DNA of 64,000 nucleotides from Plotosus lineatus (lineage: Eukaryota; Chordata; Actinopteri; Siluriformes; Plotosidae): assembly GCA_024760905.1 (NCBI GenBank), contig CM045746.1, forward strand, positions 7,521,966 to 7,585,965, in the 5' to 3' direction. Numbering within the stretch: position 1 is the stretch's first letter; each line of letters begins with the position of its first letter. The position numbers and the translations under genes are program-made. Below the pieces are notes generated by a model. It did no database searches, was not told the DNA's origin, and worked only from the letters and a program-made list of their open reading frames with translations. This document shows positions 32,781-43,713 of the stretch, one piece after another.

Positions 32781-33363
32781 CAGTGCTTCTCAATTACTTT
32801 CTTTGACACCCGCTCTAAGAAAATAAATAAATAAATCACGCCCCCCAGCGCGACATGTGCGACTATAATTAGTATTATTTGTCTGTCTGTCTGTCTTCCT
32901 TTCGGCTTTTTCCCTTTTACTCAGGAGTCGCCACAGCGAATCATCTGATTCACACGTTTGATTTGGCAGAGGTTTTTACGTCGGATGCCCTTCCTGACAC
33001 AACCCTTTTAGCAAGGGACAGAAACACGCTGATGACTTTGCAGCCTACTCTTTACGAAAGTCAGCAATGGTTCTTTTACATGCCTCACACCAGAGACAGT
33101 GAGAGACATGGCCCGCCTTTGATAACCCAGTTAGCTGCACTGGGGGAATTAGTATTATTTGTCTATAAAGTTGTTATTAATACACGTCTGCATAACATTG
33201 TATCTTTATTAACATTAAAAATAATAAAAAACATTAAATAATAAAAAAAAAACACTTAATTCTAGTACAGTATGGCAAAAAAAAATATGTTCGCCAGGGT
33301 CATATGCACTCCTCCTGGCATCCCCCCCAAGGGGGGGTGCATCCCATTATCTGAGAAGCACTG
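32781..33363. mobile_element. hAT-like non-autonomous element with a nested SINE
   Basis: The left end is CAGTGCTTCTCA and the right end is its inverted partner (TGAGAAGCACTG). Flanks aattagcg (32773-32780) and aattagtg (33364-33371) match at 7 of 8 bases, the hAT target size. A SINE interrupts it at 32885-33146. A related copy near 57650-58175 lacks the SINE, and its sequence runs straight through the insertion point. It carries no transposase gene. Confidence 0.86.
32885..33146 (-). mobile_element. 5'-truncated SINE, family 1, RTE-like tail, with target duplication
   Basis: Perfect 18-bp duplications (aattagtattatttgtct) lie at 32867-32884 and 33147-33164. The RTE-like 3' end (cctttcggctttttccctt, agtcgccacagcgaatcat) and the RTE-leader-like piece (gtcggatgcccttcctgaca) are at the left. 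The tRNA head is missing and the copy starts in the body, as expected when reverse transcription stops early. The tail borders GTCT repeats. Confidence 0.94.
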
Positions 33364-33371
33364 AATTAGTG

Positions 33372-33589
33372 GCAGCCCCAGCAAATTATACATATGTCTC
33401 ATCACAATATTACCAATACCAATGGCTGAGAGCTTTTGTTTCTCCCTCCTGCTGATTGATTGCAGATGATGCACACATTTTATCAACGAGATTGCTTGAA
33501 TTGTGAATACATGTTTTTCAATGTGTTTTTAATGATTATTTATGCTTCATAATGCCATTCAAACCTGCTGCATCTTCTCTACCTTCTGG
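33372..33589. other. No gene recognised
   Basis: Nothing identifiable is visible. Confidence 0.4.
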
Positions 33590-33783
33590 TAAGGAGCCTA
33601 GGAGCTTTATTTATTCATAAATATAATCACAGTACAAAATTTTTTAAAAAGGTTTACATATTCATTACTGCATTTTACTGCATTATTACTGTATTAATGA
33701 GTAAGACTGGCTATAAAATGTTTTATAACAAGAATATTTTAGCGCATGTAATATCGGACATATGGTTATAAAACCTTATCAAT
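33590..33783 (-). mobile_element. Tigger-like fragment cut by RTE copy 3
   Basis: The blocks 'taatgagtaagactggctat' and 'agcgcatgtaatatcgg' are the reverse complement of the 3841-4110 fragment. It ends exactly where the RTE sequence begins. Confidence 0.62.
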
Positions 33784-33784
33784 A

Positions 33785-34396
33785 ATGAGGAGGGCATTGA
33801 AGAGGATGAAGAATGGAAAGGCAGTTGGTCCTGATGACATACCATGGAAGTGTCTAGGAGAGGTAGCAGTGGATTTTCTGACAAGAACATTCAACAAGGT
33901 CTTAGAGAGTGAGAGGATGCCAGAGGAATGGAGGATAAGTGTGATGGTGCCCATTTTTAAGAACAAGGGGGACGTGCAGAGTTGTGGCAACTACAGAGGG
34001 ATAAAGTTGATGAGCCATACGATGAAGTTATGGGAAAGAATAGTGGAAGCTAGACTAAGGGCAGAGGTCAGCATTTGTGAACAACAGTTTGGTTTCATGC
34101 CAAGAAAGAGCACCACAGATGCAGTGTTTGCTTTGAGGATGTTAATAGAGAAGTACAGAGAAGGTCAGAGAGAACTGCATTGTGCCTTTGTGGATCTGGA
34201 GAAAGCATATGACAGGGTGCCGAGAGAGGAACTGTGGTATTGCATGAGAAAGTCTGGAGTGGCAGAGAAGTATGTTAGAGTGGTGCAGGACATGTATGAG
34301 AGATGTAAGACAGTGGTGAGGTGTGCTGTCGGTGTGACAGAGTTGGTGGAGTTGGGACTGCATCAAGGGTCAGCTCTGAGCCCCTTGCTATGGTGA
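33785..34396 (+). pseudogene. RTE copy 3 RT fragment
   Basis: 203 residues carry the RT fingers and palm through [32 protein letters not shown] and [14 protein letters not shown]. The frame then ends because the motif C block is deleted. In-frame losses (IPWKCLG for [18 protein letters not shown] for VTEEFKVEVG) are further damage. Confidence 0.9.
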
Positions 34397-34649
34397 TGGA
34401 CAGGAGAGGTGTTAGCAGAGAACAAGTGCAGGAAAACCTAGAGAGCTGGAGGTATGCCCTGGAGAGGAGGGGAATGAAGGTTAGCCTCAGTAAGACAGAA
34501 TATATGTGTATGAATGCCAAGGACCCAACAGGAACGGTGAGGTTACAAGGAGCAGAGATAAGTTAGGTGGAGGAATTTAAGTACTTAGGCTCAACAATCC
34601 AGAGCAATGGAGAGTGTAGAAAAGAGGTGAAGAAGCATGTGCAGGCTGG

Positions 34650-34979
34650 TTGAAACGGTTGGCGAAAAGTGTCTGGTGTGATAGGAAGCTATCGACAAAA
34701 ATGAAAGGAAAAGTGTACAAGACGGTGTTGAGGCCTGCGATGTTGTATGGTTTAGAAACAGTGGCCTCGGGGAAAAGACATGAGACAGAGCTGGAGGTAG
34801 CAGAGATGAAAATGTTGAGGTTCTCTTTGGGAGTAACGAGGATGAATAGAATCAGGAATGAGCACATCAGAGGGACAGCACATGTAAGATGTTTTGGAGA
34901 CAAAGTCATAGAGGGTAGATTGAGATGGTTTGGAATGTACAGAGGAGGGATAGTGAGTATATTGGTAGTAGGTTGCTGA
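34650..34979 (+). pseudogene. RTE copy 3 C-terminal fragment
   Basis: Contains STKMKGKVYKTVLRPAMLYGL, then RIRNEHIRGTAHVRCFGDKV and RLRWFGMYRG. It matches the copy 1 C-terminal domain before a frame break. Confidence 0.87.
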
Positions 34980-35132
34980 GGTTGGAACTACCAGGCAGAA
35001 GTGGATGTGGTGAAGGAGGACATGAAGGCAAGTTGGTGTAAGAGAAAAAGATGCAGAGGATAGGGCGAGATGGAGGCAGATGATTCGCTGAGGCGACTCC
35101 TGAAGGGAAAAGCCAAAAGGACAATAATAAGA

Positions 35133-35135
<3 letters not shown>

Positions 35136-35206
<71 letters not shown>
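35136..35206. repeat. (AT)n microsatellite at the RTE 3' tail
   Basis: About 35 AT units directly follow the RTE tail. Confidence 0.97.
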
Positions 35207-35209
<3 letters not shown>

Positions 35210-35214
35210 CACGT

Positions 35215-35580
35215 GGGATCCCCTCACGGATGTTTCCTTACATGTATATGTGTATATAATATGAATAAATACACACTTAAATATACACACATACAGATGC
35301 AGGTGCATGTGCACGCACTCAGATGTGCACCACTGTAACAATGTAACTAGTTTTGATGTGAGGTTTTTGGTTGCTTTTTGTTTTGTTTGTTTGGGGTTTT
35401 TTGCATAATTGGTCTTCTTTTGTGGCATTTTCCTTAATGTTTTCTGCCATTGTTCCTTAATTTCCTTATTTTTTAATTCTATGAGTATTAAAAAAAAAAA
35501 AAAAAACGAGATGCATTGAAGCCACATGAATTGAAGTACAAAGTAGCAAGGAATCCCTGTATATACAGTATACCATATTC
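35215..35580. repeat. Dispersed repeat, inverted partner of 47140-47560
   Basis: The blocks 'agatgcaggtgcatgtgc', 'acgcactcagatgtgcacc' and 'gccacatgaattgaagtaca' occur in reverse complement and reverse order at 47140-47560. A DNA transposon fragment is likely. I cannot define the ends. Confidence 0.55.
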
Positions 35581-36200
35581 GACGGCTTATAATAAACAAA
35601 CAGATAGCATTCAACAGGTAACTGTACAACTATTCTGACAGTATTTTTCTGAAATAGTACAGCTAAACTTAACTTGCAATATTACTACTGTAATTGCTGT
35701 TGTTTAAACATGATGATGTTTCCCCTCAAACGTAGTGAAACTAATAGAAAGCTATGTTTATAAAGCTAACAGCGAAATATTTACTTTCAGTGAACACACA
35801 AGTTAGCATTAAGACACTAAATATAATAATATTCTTCAAATTCCTTTCAGTCTAATTTGATTATTTAAAGACTGCTACTGTAAATAGGCTAACAACAGTA
35901 ATATGCTTAAAGACGACTTACATCGAACACAAAATATTAGCAGTTCAGCATTCTTACAAGATACTTTACATTAAAGAAAACTGTTAGTGTAAAACGGTTA
36001 ACAACTTTAACATGGTTTAAACTAACTCAAAGTGAACTGCTAGCATAGATAGGCTAATAATTCTTTAGACAAGTCTCACATTTCGCGGTGCCACGGCTGG
36101 AGGAGTTCAAAGTAAAAAGATCAAGGTATCAACAATAACACCAGTATAGAGATGAAGCTGGGTTTTGAAAACCGATCATGAAGAGAACAGTAGTGTTCTT
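35581..36200. other. No gene recognised
   Basis: AT-rich DNA with recurring 'aggctaacaac' and 'gttagcat' motifs. No coding motif is seen. Confidence 0.4.
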
Positions 36201-36204
36201 TCAT

Positions 36205-36555
36205 CCATCAATTCTCTGAACCACTTAATCCTAATTAGGGTCACGGGGAAGCTGGCGCCATCTCAGAAGACTCTGGGTGAGGTCAGAGTACACCCCGCAC
36301 AGCTCGCCAAGCCACCACAGGACAGAAACACGCTGATGGCTTTGCAGCGCCTCTTTACAAAAGTCAGCAATTTTATTAATTTATTTTTTTATTTTTACAT
36401 GAGCCTCTCATCATAAACAGTGCAAGACATGGCCTGCCTTTGATAACCCAGTTAGCTGCACTTGGCGGACACGAGTGACAGCCATTGACAGGACGGCTTG
36501 AACCCCTAACCTTCAGTAATCCAGCACCTTACCACTGTGCCATACCTGCCCTTAC
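36205..36555 (-). mobile_element. tRNA-type SINE, family 1, L2-like tail
   Basis: Left blocks 'accacttaatcctaattagg' and 'tcacggggaagctggcgcc' form the L2-like tail. The body ('acagaaacacgctgatggct', 'tttgataacccagttagctg') and head ('taccactgtgccat') follow. About 35 bp of T-rich sequence is inserted in the middle near 36370-36400. Confidence 0.85.
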
Positions 36556-37590
36556 CTCATTACTCTGAACTGTGAACAACAATGTGAAAAGACCATGTAC
36601 ACACAACCATGAAGTAGGAACTCCACAATTTCATCGTTACAACTCAAGCTTTTTGCTGTATTCCAGCCCTCACAATGTTCTCCAACCAAAACCCTTTTCT
36701 CAGTTTCTCTCTCTCTCTCTCTCTCTGACTGGCTTTTTTTCTCTTTCCTTTCTCACGCAGTAAATTCTCTGAACAAACTGGCATACCTCGCTTTCTTGTT
36801 GTCACCTTTGCTGTTGCCAGTTCAAAAATAGCGTCAGGTGGATAATTTTACGCGGGGTTAAGCAAAGGGTTTGTATTTTTTTTCTAAATAAGTTATTAAT
36901 TGTATATTTAAATATCTTAGTTATGCAAAATGACCTCAACTGTGTAATTAACAGCAAAATCCAGCTTTAAGAAAGCACAGCTAAATTAATTTGATTAAAG
37001 TTATAGTTCAACTGTAGTTCCAAAGAGCTTCATCAGCAGGAAAATAATCCCTAAATGTTTAATTGTGTCTATTTCTGCTTTTCTTGTCACACTGCAGTTT
37101 CCATCACACTTCTCATCATAAACATCATATTTAAGCTGAATGCTGTCACTGGGGATCTTTTTACAGCAATCTTCTGAATCGAATGCAGCATGTGACACTC
37201 TGAAGAGCTGCAGGATGTTTCACGCAAATATTTTTAGCTTCATTAATCTTTAATCTGTGGTGGAATTTTCAGAAGTCATGCTGCTCACAGGTCTCATTGA
37301 TGCTAATCTTAGCACGCATGGCTACAATCCAGACCAGGCCAAAGGGAAAAGAAGCAGCAGATTTCTCGCAGCGGTAAGGAACGCCTTGCTGCATTTGAGA
37401 ATCGGATCTCGGTGTCCATGGAGGAAAATAACAGATGCGTTGCCATGTAGGTGGTCTGGTTGACACATAAAAACTGAACTGGTTCTACTACAAGTCCATA
37501 TGGATGGAGGATATCACACTCGGGAACCAAACAAAGGGAGTTGGAACCATAGCGGAACAACCAATGAAGCGTTTTAGGCACAGCATCCTA
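36556..37590. other. No gene recognised
   Basis: Includes a short (TC)n tract near 36706-36726. Open frames overlap on both strands near 37257-37581 and show no domain. Confidence 0.4.
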
Positions 37591-37594
37591 GATC

Positions 37595-38090
37595 ACACCT
37601 TGAAGGGTTCTTCGGTTGTTTGGTTGTCCCATGGGGGGGGGGGGGGGGGGATGTTTCCTTGTCAGAAAGTGTTCAAAATTAAAAGCTTTTGGAACACGGA
37701 GAAAACTCATCATATCAGGATAGTTTTTAAACATACCATCATGATTCTATAACACCTGCAAAACTTTCGCAATGTTTCACAAGGTTCTAAGGACTTCTAT
37801 TTGTCAGGGTTTGTTCAAAACAGGCTTGATATTTTGAAAGCTCTTTGGATAACAGAAAAATCTATTTTGTTGGTGTGTTCATGGAACCTTTTCATATTCC
37901 AAATGGTAAACTCTTCAGGATGTCCAAGAACCCTTGAGGAACCTACATGCCGAACAAACGTCAGGTTCCTTGAAAGATCTTTGAATAGTTAGGGCACCGG
38001 AAATAATATATACTTGGAACCATCTAATACTTCTCCATTTTAGGTAATGTTCAACTGAACCTTTAAAAATGATTGTTTAGGGTTCTAGAT
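37595..38090. repeat. Degenerate repeat with recurring GGAACCTTT/GGTTCTT motifs; G-run
   Basis: Motifs such as 'gggttcttcggttg', 'tggaaccttttcat', 'agaacccttgaggaacc' and 'ggttccttgaaag' recur on both strands. They suggest a decayed tandem or palindromic repeat. A G run of about 17 lies at 37634-37650. Confidence 0.5.
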
Positions 38091-38099
38091 TCATTATGC

Positions 38100-38455
38100 T
38101 ATTCATTCATTCATTCATTCATTCATTAGCTGAACCATTCAATCATGCAAGTGTTGTGAGGCAGACTCTGGGCAAAGGCAGGATACACCCTGAACAGCTC
38201 ACCAGATCAATAGAGGGCAGCACACACAACCATTCATGTATACACTCACACCTATTATATATTTGGAACAACCAAATAGCATAAGATGCTTGACTGTGGG
38301 AGGAAACCAACGTTCCAAAAAGAAACCCAAGCAAGTACAGGGAGAACATGCAAACTCCACACAGAAGCAGCCCTGCTGAGCCTGACACTTAATTAAACCC
38401 AGGACCCTCTTGTTGTGAGGCAGACATGCCCACGTGTACACCACCATGCAGCCTC
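38100..38455 (-). mobile_element. tRNA-type SINE, family 2, with (ATTC)n tail
   Basis: (ATTC)n at the left is the complement of the GAAT tail. The blocks 'gcaggatacaccctgaacag', 'gactgtgggaggaaaccaac' and 'catgcaaactccacacagaa', then a tRNA-like end 'gtgaggcagacatgccca', complete a reverse copy. Confidence 0.85.
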
Positions 38456-39400
38456 ATTCTGTTATGAAATAACTATATGATCTCGTGATGTTATGTTACT
38501 TTTATGATTCGTTATAGAAAATAAATAAATGATATTTTTAATGTGAAGTCTGAGATCTGATTTCTGATTAAAAGTGCTGCAGAGCACTGCTAAGGTTTTT
38601 GGGTCATAGCCTTCTCATTTACACAATGTTGTCCTGATAAACAAGTTTGCATGTGATGTCAACTAAGAAGTGATTTTGACAAATCAGGAGTAGGGAAAGT
38701 TCACACGGCAAATATATTCCCCAAATACCTCAACTAGTGTGATGCGTTGCATGTTTGAGTCCAAGCCCAGTGTGAGAGCAAACTAAACGCTGGAGTGATT
38801 CATTTTATGGACTTCTTTTCTGATGCATAATTAACCTCCAGGCCACATGTCATCAAAATGAAAGGAGAAATACTGATTTGTAACCCTACCCTTCACAAAA
38901 AACTCTTATCATCTATCCATGCTCATTTGCATATAAATCGTGGCTATATTTGGAGCCAAGAGAAGGCATTAGTCAAACCATAAGCTGTGTGTTGTTTAAT
39001 AACGAATCTCACAGACAATCTTAATTTGTTTGCAGAGATGCCGAGAGGTTTTTTTTTTTTTTTTTTTTTTTTTTGACTCTACTGACAGAAAATCGAGTTA
39101 TGTTCTAATTGGAAATCTCACATTGCCTAAATGAAATCATCCTGAGCGTGAGCCCAAGCGTCAAACTACCAAATATAATCATAAATAATACAACGGCAAG
39201 ACTGCAAGTGTGTTGTTTAGGATTTATTTGTTTCTGCAAGTTGAGTATTGCTACAGATGCACTGGGTTCTATTTTAAAGTTGAACCAGTCGTGTTTTAGA
39301 AGTATGGCAAAGGTCAACTGGTTTTAGCATGTAACCAAACCAGGAAGTAATGCATTATGATTACGCATAATGCATTATGATGACATGCTTTTTGATTTTG
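38456..39400. other. No gene recognised; polyT tract
   Basis: Contains a T26-type run near 39049-39074. Nothing coding is recognised. Confidence 0.4.
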
Positions 39401-40230
39401 TTTGATGTTATAGAAATCTGAAACCATGGGAAACATTCAAGGAAGTAGTGGAAACTCACAGAAGTTGCTGGAAATAAATAAGGGAGCAGAGGAAATTGCC
39501 TGAAATAATCGAGCAATTAGTGGAACTCACTATATACTGTATACCGGAAGTAGTAGTGGAAACCACAAGGATTAAATAAGGAAGTGGTAGATATTGTTCA
39601 GTTCAGTTCATTTTCTGTAAACACTTAATCCTAATTTGGGTCACAGGGAGGCTGGCACCCGTCCCAGCCGAATCCGGGCGAGGGCAGAGTACACTCTGGA
39701 CAGTTCGCCAGGCCATCGCAAGGCAGAAACACGCTGAAGGAGTTGAGTACTCTTGTTGAAAGTCTGCAATGGTTCTTTTACATGAACCTCATACCATAGA
39801 CAGTGAGAGACATGGCCGGCCTTTGATAATCCAGTTAGCTGCACTGGGGGGGACAGAGACAGCCTTGTGGAGAGCGGAATTCGAACCCCCAACCTTAGGA
39901 TCAGCGATCCAGTGCCTTATCCCACTAGGCCACCCACTGCCTAGCAGAAATTGCTGAAAATAAATAAGAGAGGACAGGAAACTGCCTGAAATAAGTGAGA
40001 AAGTAGCAGAAACCATCAAAAATAATAGAGAGAGTTGTGGAAACCAACAGACATAACCAAAGGAGAAGCAGAAACCAATGAAAATAATATAGGGGCAGTG
40101 ATAAAAGACACCAGAAATGATAGAAGTAGTCTACCACTGAAAACATTTGAGAAAGTAGTGGAAACAGCCAGAATAACTGAGGGAGTAACAGAAATCAGCA
40201 GAAATAATGAATGCAGTAGCAGAAACCATA
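39400..40230. repeat. Degenerate minisatellite, split by a SINE
   Basis: A unit of roughly 30-35 bp with the core 'gtagtggaaac', 'cagaaataa' and 'gagggag' recurs at irregular spacing on both sides of the SINE at 39610-39945. Unit lengths drift, so the exact period needs alignment. Frames across it are repeats of FCYF/VSTT-type residues and not genes. Confidence 0.72.
39610..39945 (-). mobile_element. tRNA-type SINE, family 1, L2-like tail, within a minisatellite
   Basis: The tail blocks 'taatcctaatttgggtcaca' and 'gggaggctggcacccgtccc' come first. The body ('gcagaaacacgctgaaggag', 'gccggcctttgataatccag') follows. The head has the complement of a B-box (ttcgaacccccaacctt) and A-box (cactaggccacccactgcc). 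It is full length. Confidence 0.88.
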
Positions 40231-40935
40231 TGCTCCTGTCCCACCAACATGATGACCCCACCACCACCCAAGGCATTGTTTCAACAGAAAAGGGTTTCCA
40301 AAGAGTGGGGAAGGCCACTTTAATTGTGATTGCAGTACAACCATGATTCATTCAGAGTGTGACTTCACTGTTTATTTTCGTGATGAAGACCAGACCAGGT
40401 TTAACATCAACATTAACGCATGGATCAGTTATTAACTCTTATCTGATCTTATTGTAAAAGCTTCCCATGACTTGTTTTTTTATCAGCGGAGTTTGCATAA
40501 ACATACCGTTCTGTGATTGGTTAGAAGTTATAAGGGTGTTTAGTAGGATGTGGATGATCCGAAGACCCTTGGATGAAATACTGTAAGTGCTGATGATGTA
40601 ATATTTTTCGGGGGAAAAAAAAAAAACCTTGTCTTCAGACAAGCTGTCTAAACCCTGCTGAGCAGCACCTGTGAATGAAAGTCGCCCTGGAAAGGATTTA
40701 GTATTTGTCATATGTCATGTTTCTTTTTTTATATATATCCGTGTATCATTTTTCCATCATTCTTGGGTGACACTCGGCATGCCGGGGAACGTCAATCATT
40801 GGGAGGATGCGTTTGGAGAGAAAAAAACATGACTGGGGCTGAAAATACATGGCGAAGAAGGACTGCTAGAGGCGATTAGCCTCAGTCTGACTGTGTCACA
40901 TATCTCAGGTGTGATTTCACAGAAATGAGGAGCAT
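40231..40935. other. No gene recognised
   Basis: Unique-looking sequence. A 103-codon frame at 40035-40346 is mostly minisatellite translation. Confidence 0.4.
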
Positions 40936-40942
40936 GCATGCG

Positions 40943-41007
<65 letters not shown>
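40943..41007. repeat. (CA)n microsatellite
   Basis: About 32 CA units. Confidence 0.97.
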
Positions 41008-41008
<1 letters not shown>

Positions 41009-41429
41009 ATTTACTCCATGTACCATTTCTCACAGTGGACCATTACTGTTTTTTTCTGGCTGTTGTGACTATCAATCTCCTTTGCTACCGGTTTACCTCT
41101 GGCAGGTTGACTCTGACAACAGAATGTAGATGTTATAACGGGAACTACAAGGTACTACATTTAGCTTACCACTATATAAATCTATGAATAGATTCTGCTT
41201 CTGTATGATTAGAAATTCAGACGCTCCCCAACTTACGAACATTCATTTTATGAACATCCTCAGATACGAACAGGGCTGCGCGCCTATTACATGTATTATG
41301 CGCGCCGATTCTGTGTACAGTCGTGCGTCACTTTAATGTGCCCACACTCGTGTTCAAAGTTAATCTCTAGTGGTGTTCCGACCTTTCTTGTGTTTTATCT
41401 ATTTTTTTTCCGTGCATCCGTAATCCAAT

Positions 41430-41817
41430 ATGGTTAGTGAAAAGCGAAAATCTTCCAGTGAAAGTGGAAATGTGAAAAAGTGGCAAGCCATCTCATTTTA
41501 AATGAAGGTGGCTATAATAAAGAGACTTGATGGCCGGTGAGAAGATGGTGACTGTGGCACGTGCATACAACATGAATCGTTTGACATTCGGTACCATTAA
41601 TAAGCAAAAGAATCGCATTATGGATCACGTCAAGAGTGCAATGGTGATACGGTCCACCATCATCAGCAAGAGTCGAGGGAAACTCATTGAAGAGATGGAG
41701 AAACTCCTGAGCATTTGGCTTGAAAATCAGTGGCAACGGCGTATTCCTTTGAGCCTTATGCTGATTCAAGAGAAAGCCAGATCGCTCTTCGAAGACCTTA
41801 AGGTTAAGGCAGGGTAA
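41430..41817 (+). pseudogene. Tigger transposase, DNA-binding N-terminus
   Basis: Upstream of the first long frame, 'MVSEKRKSSSESGNVKKW' starts near 41431 and is broken near 41500. AIIKRLDGGEKMVTVARAYNMNRLTFGTINKQKNRI then gives the helix-turn-helix. KSRGKLIEEMEKLLSIWLENQWQRRIPLSLMLIQEKARSLFEDL is the second, CENP-B-like DNA-binding domain. These domains bind the terminal repeats in the family. A stop after KVKAG (41817) separates this part from the catalytic domain. Confidence 0.88.
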
Positions 41818-41879
41818 AGTGCTGCCGAAGAAACTTTTTTCTGTCAGCCACAGCTGGTTTGCCGTTTTAAGAAGAGAGC

Positions 41880-42651
41880 AAATATTCATCAAGGTAGCCG
41901 TGACCGGAGAGGCAGGACCAGAAAACAAAGCAGCTGAAGAATGCTTTCCCCAAGTGCTCAAAGAAATAATAGAAAAGGAAGGTTAGTCCCCAAATCAGAT
42001 CTTCACTGTAGATGAAACCGGTCTTTTCTGGAAAACAATGCCAGAAAAAACTACATTAGCCGTGAAGAGAAAACCATGCCTGTGTTTAAAGTGGATAAAG
42101 ACCAGTAAACCATACTGCTTAGTGGGAATGATGATGGAACCTTCAAGCTGAAGCCACTGCTAGTGTACCGGGCAGCTAACCCTCGAGCCCTGAAGAACGT
42201 GTCGAAAGAGCTCTCGCTCTCTCTCTGTTATATGGATGGCCAACTTGAAGGCATGGGTGACGCTGGCCGTATTTAAGGAATGGGTCTTCCACTTTTTCAT
42301 CCCCGAAGTGAAGTTGTATTGTTGGGAAAATGGCATTCCATTCAAGATCCTGCTGGTGGTAGACAATGCCCCCGGCCACTCCCCGTCCACTTGGATGATT
42401 TTCATCCGGATGTTCAGGTTTTATTCCTGCCGCCAAATACAACTTCACTTCTGCAGCCGATGAGCCAGGGCGTCATCGTCAACTTCTAGAAATATTACAC
42501 CCAATGTACCTACAGGATGGCTTTAAAGGCAGTAGATCCTGACCCTAAGATGTCCTTCCGCGAGTACTGGAAGTCCTACTACTAAACTGCATCAAAAACA
42601 TTGATGTTGCATGGCATGAGGTTTCCGAGGTCAACCTCAATGCCATGTGGA
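41880..42651 (+). pseudogene. Tigger transposase, DDE catalytic region
   Basis: Translation in shifting frames gives FTVDETGLFWK (first catalytic Asp, about 42005-42035), then KAWVTLAVFKEWVFHFFIPEVK. VVDNAPGHSPS (second catalytic Asp, about 42358-42385) and PPNTTSLLQPMSQGVIVNF (about 42430-42490) follow. Family members usually have Asp in place of Ser in 'QPMDQGVI'. Here the third catalytic residue is replaced. At least three stops or shifts interrupt the region. The solo LTR cuts the gene just after NLNAMW. Confidence 0.87.
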
Positions 42652-43012
42652 TGTCATGCCTGGAATATGTGTCGAACCCAAAGATGCAGGAGACCATGTA
42701 AGAAGATTCAATGATTTATTAAACGTTCGGAACTGGAAATCGCTAGAAAACCCAGAATGGCGGGAACTGGTCGTGCACAAAGCACGGGCCAGGGATCAGA
42801 GACATCGTCAAGGAACAGAGTCACTGGAATCAAACTTCTGACAGCGGAGGGAAGCATGCTGCTCCCATTTATAGCTGGCTGCCGCTGATTGCCGATTAGG
42901 ACCAGGTGCGCTCCGCTCCGAAACTCCTCTACCAGCAATTGCCACTCCCCTCGCCCGCACCTGCAATGAACTGAGGAAAGGTTAGTGTCTCCAGCCAGCA
43001 CAGACCATGACA
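42652..43012 (-). mobile_element. Solo LTR inserted in the Tigger transposase gene
   Basis: A 361-bp unit begins TGTCATG and ends CATGACA, between perfect 5-bp duplications gtgga (42647-42651 and 43013-43017). On the minus strand it has a TATA box (TATAAATGGG, about 42866-42875) and a polyA signal AATAAA (42715-42720), in correct order. The transposase frame resumes after it with WKPLCPQFVNKFNGFE, which proves insertion. No internal retrotransposon region remains. Related units lie at 27915, 49349 and 54931. Confidence 0.95.
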
Positions 43013-43600
43013 GTGGAAGCCTTTATGCCCTCAGTTTGTCAACAAATTTAATGGCTTCGAACAGCAAGAGGAGACTAAGAACATCCGACCAGTCTTGTCG
43101 GGCTAAGTGAGGAGCTCAACCTTGACCTGGAGGAGGAGAACTTCGAGGAACTGCTGGATTCCCATGGAGAGGAGCGGATGAACAAAGACCTCATGGAGTT
43201 GGAGGCACAGTGATGTGTTGAGGAAGAACAGGAAGACGACTAACTGATCCCCATGAAGAAGTTTGACACAAAATTGTTGGCCGAGGGGCTTTCTCTTATT
43301 GACAAAGCCCTTACAATCTTCAAGCAACAGGACCCAAATGTTGAGCGCTGTAAGAAGGTTGCAAACCAAATGAATGATGCAGTACAGTGCTGCAGTGTGT
43401 TTATGATGAGAAAAAAAAAGAATATCGTCCAATTATGATTGGTTCTTCCGGCCAACACCCTCGACCTCCAAGGAAGCTGAACCTCAACCATCTACTTCTT
43501 ATTTCATTGAAGAGCAGTAGGATGAAGAAGTATTTAGTGACGATGACGATGACACTGACGATCCTCTACCCATGCTGTAACGCCTCACTCAACCTCCTCG
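43013..43600 (+). pseudogene. Tigger transposase, C-terminal region
   Basis: LCPQFVNKFNGFEQQEETKNI, LNLDLEEENFEELLDSHGEE, NKDLMELEAQ and MKKFDTKLLAEGLSLIDKALTIFKQQDPNVERC follow in different frames, then an acidic end (SDDDDDTDDPLPML). This fits the usual C-terminus of fish Tigger proteins. Stops and frameshifts interrupt it. Confidence 0.82.
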
Positions 43601-43613
43601 TCCTCCTCATCAC

Positions 43614-43614
<1 letters not shown>

Positions 43615-43670
<56 letters not shown>
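43615..43670. repeat. (ATT)n microsatellite
   Basis: About 18 ATT units just before RTE copy 4. Confidence 0.95.
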
Positions 43671-43671
<1 letters not shown>

Positions 43672-43713
43672 ATTATATCATATTATTATAATATAATAGG
43701 ATTATTGTGTACT

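Larger units (their letters stand above)
33784..35130 (+). mobile_element. RTE-clade LINE, 5'-truncated copy 3
   Basis: It starts inside RT ([20 protein letters not shown]) and runs to the 3' end (ggcgactcctgaagggaaaa). Motif A is present ([11 protein letters not shown]). The block with motif C is deleted: LHQGSALSP is soon followed by SREQVQENLE without MFADDIV. The endonuclease is absent by truncation. The C-terminal domain (MKGKVYKTVLRPAMLYGLETVA, MKMLRFSLGVTRMNRIRNE) remains in other frames. The A/G-rich tail runs into (AT)n repeats at 35136-35206. I find no clear target duplication. Confidence 0.92.

Noticed and set aside
34988..35629. 213-codon minus-strand frame with YIYIYI repeats
   Set aside because: It spans the RTE tail antisense, an (AT)n tract and a dispersed repeat; no conserved domain is present.
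39049..39074. PolyT tract as a terminator or a processed pseudogene tail
   Set aside because: No upstream RNA gene or spliced coding sequence in either orientation is recognisable.
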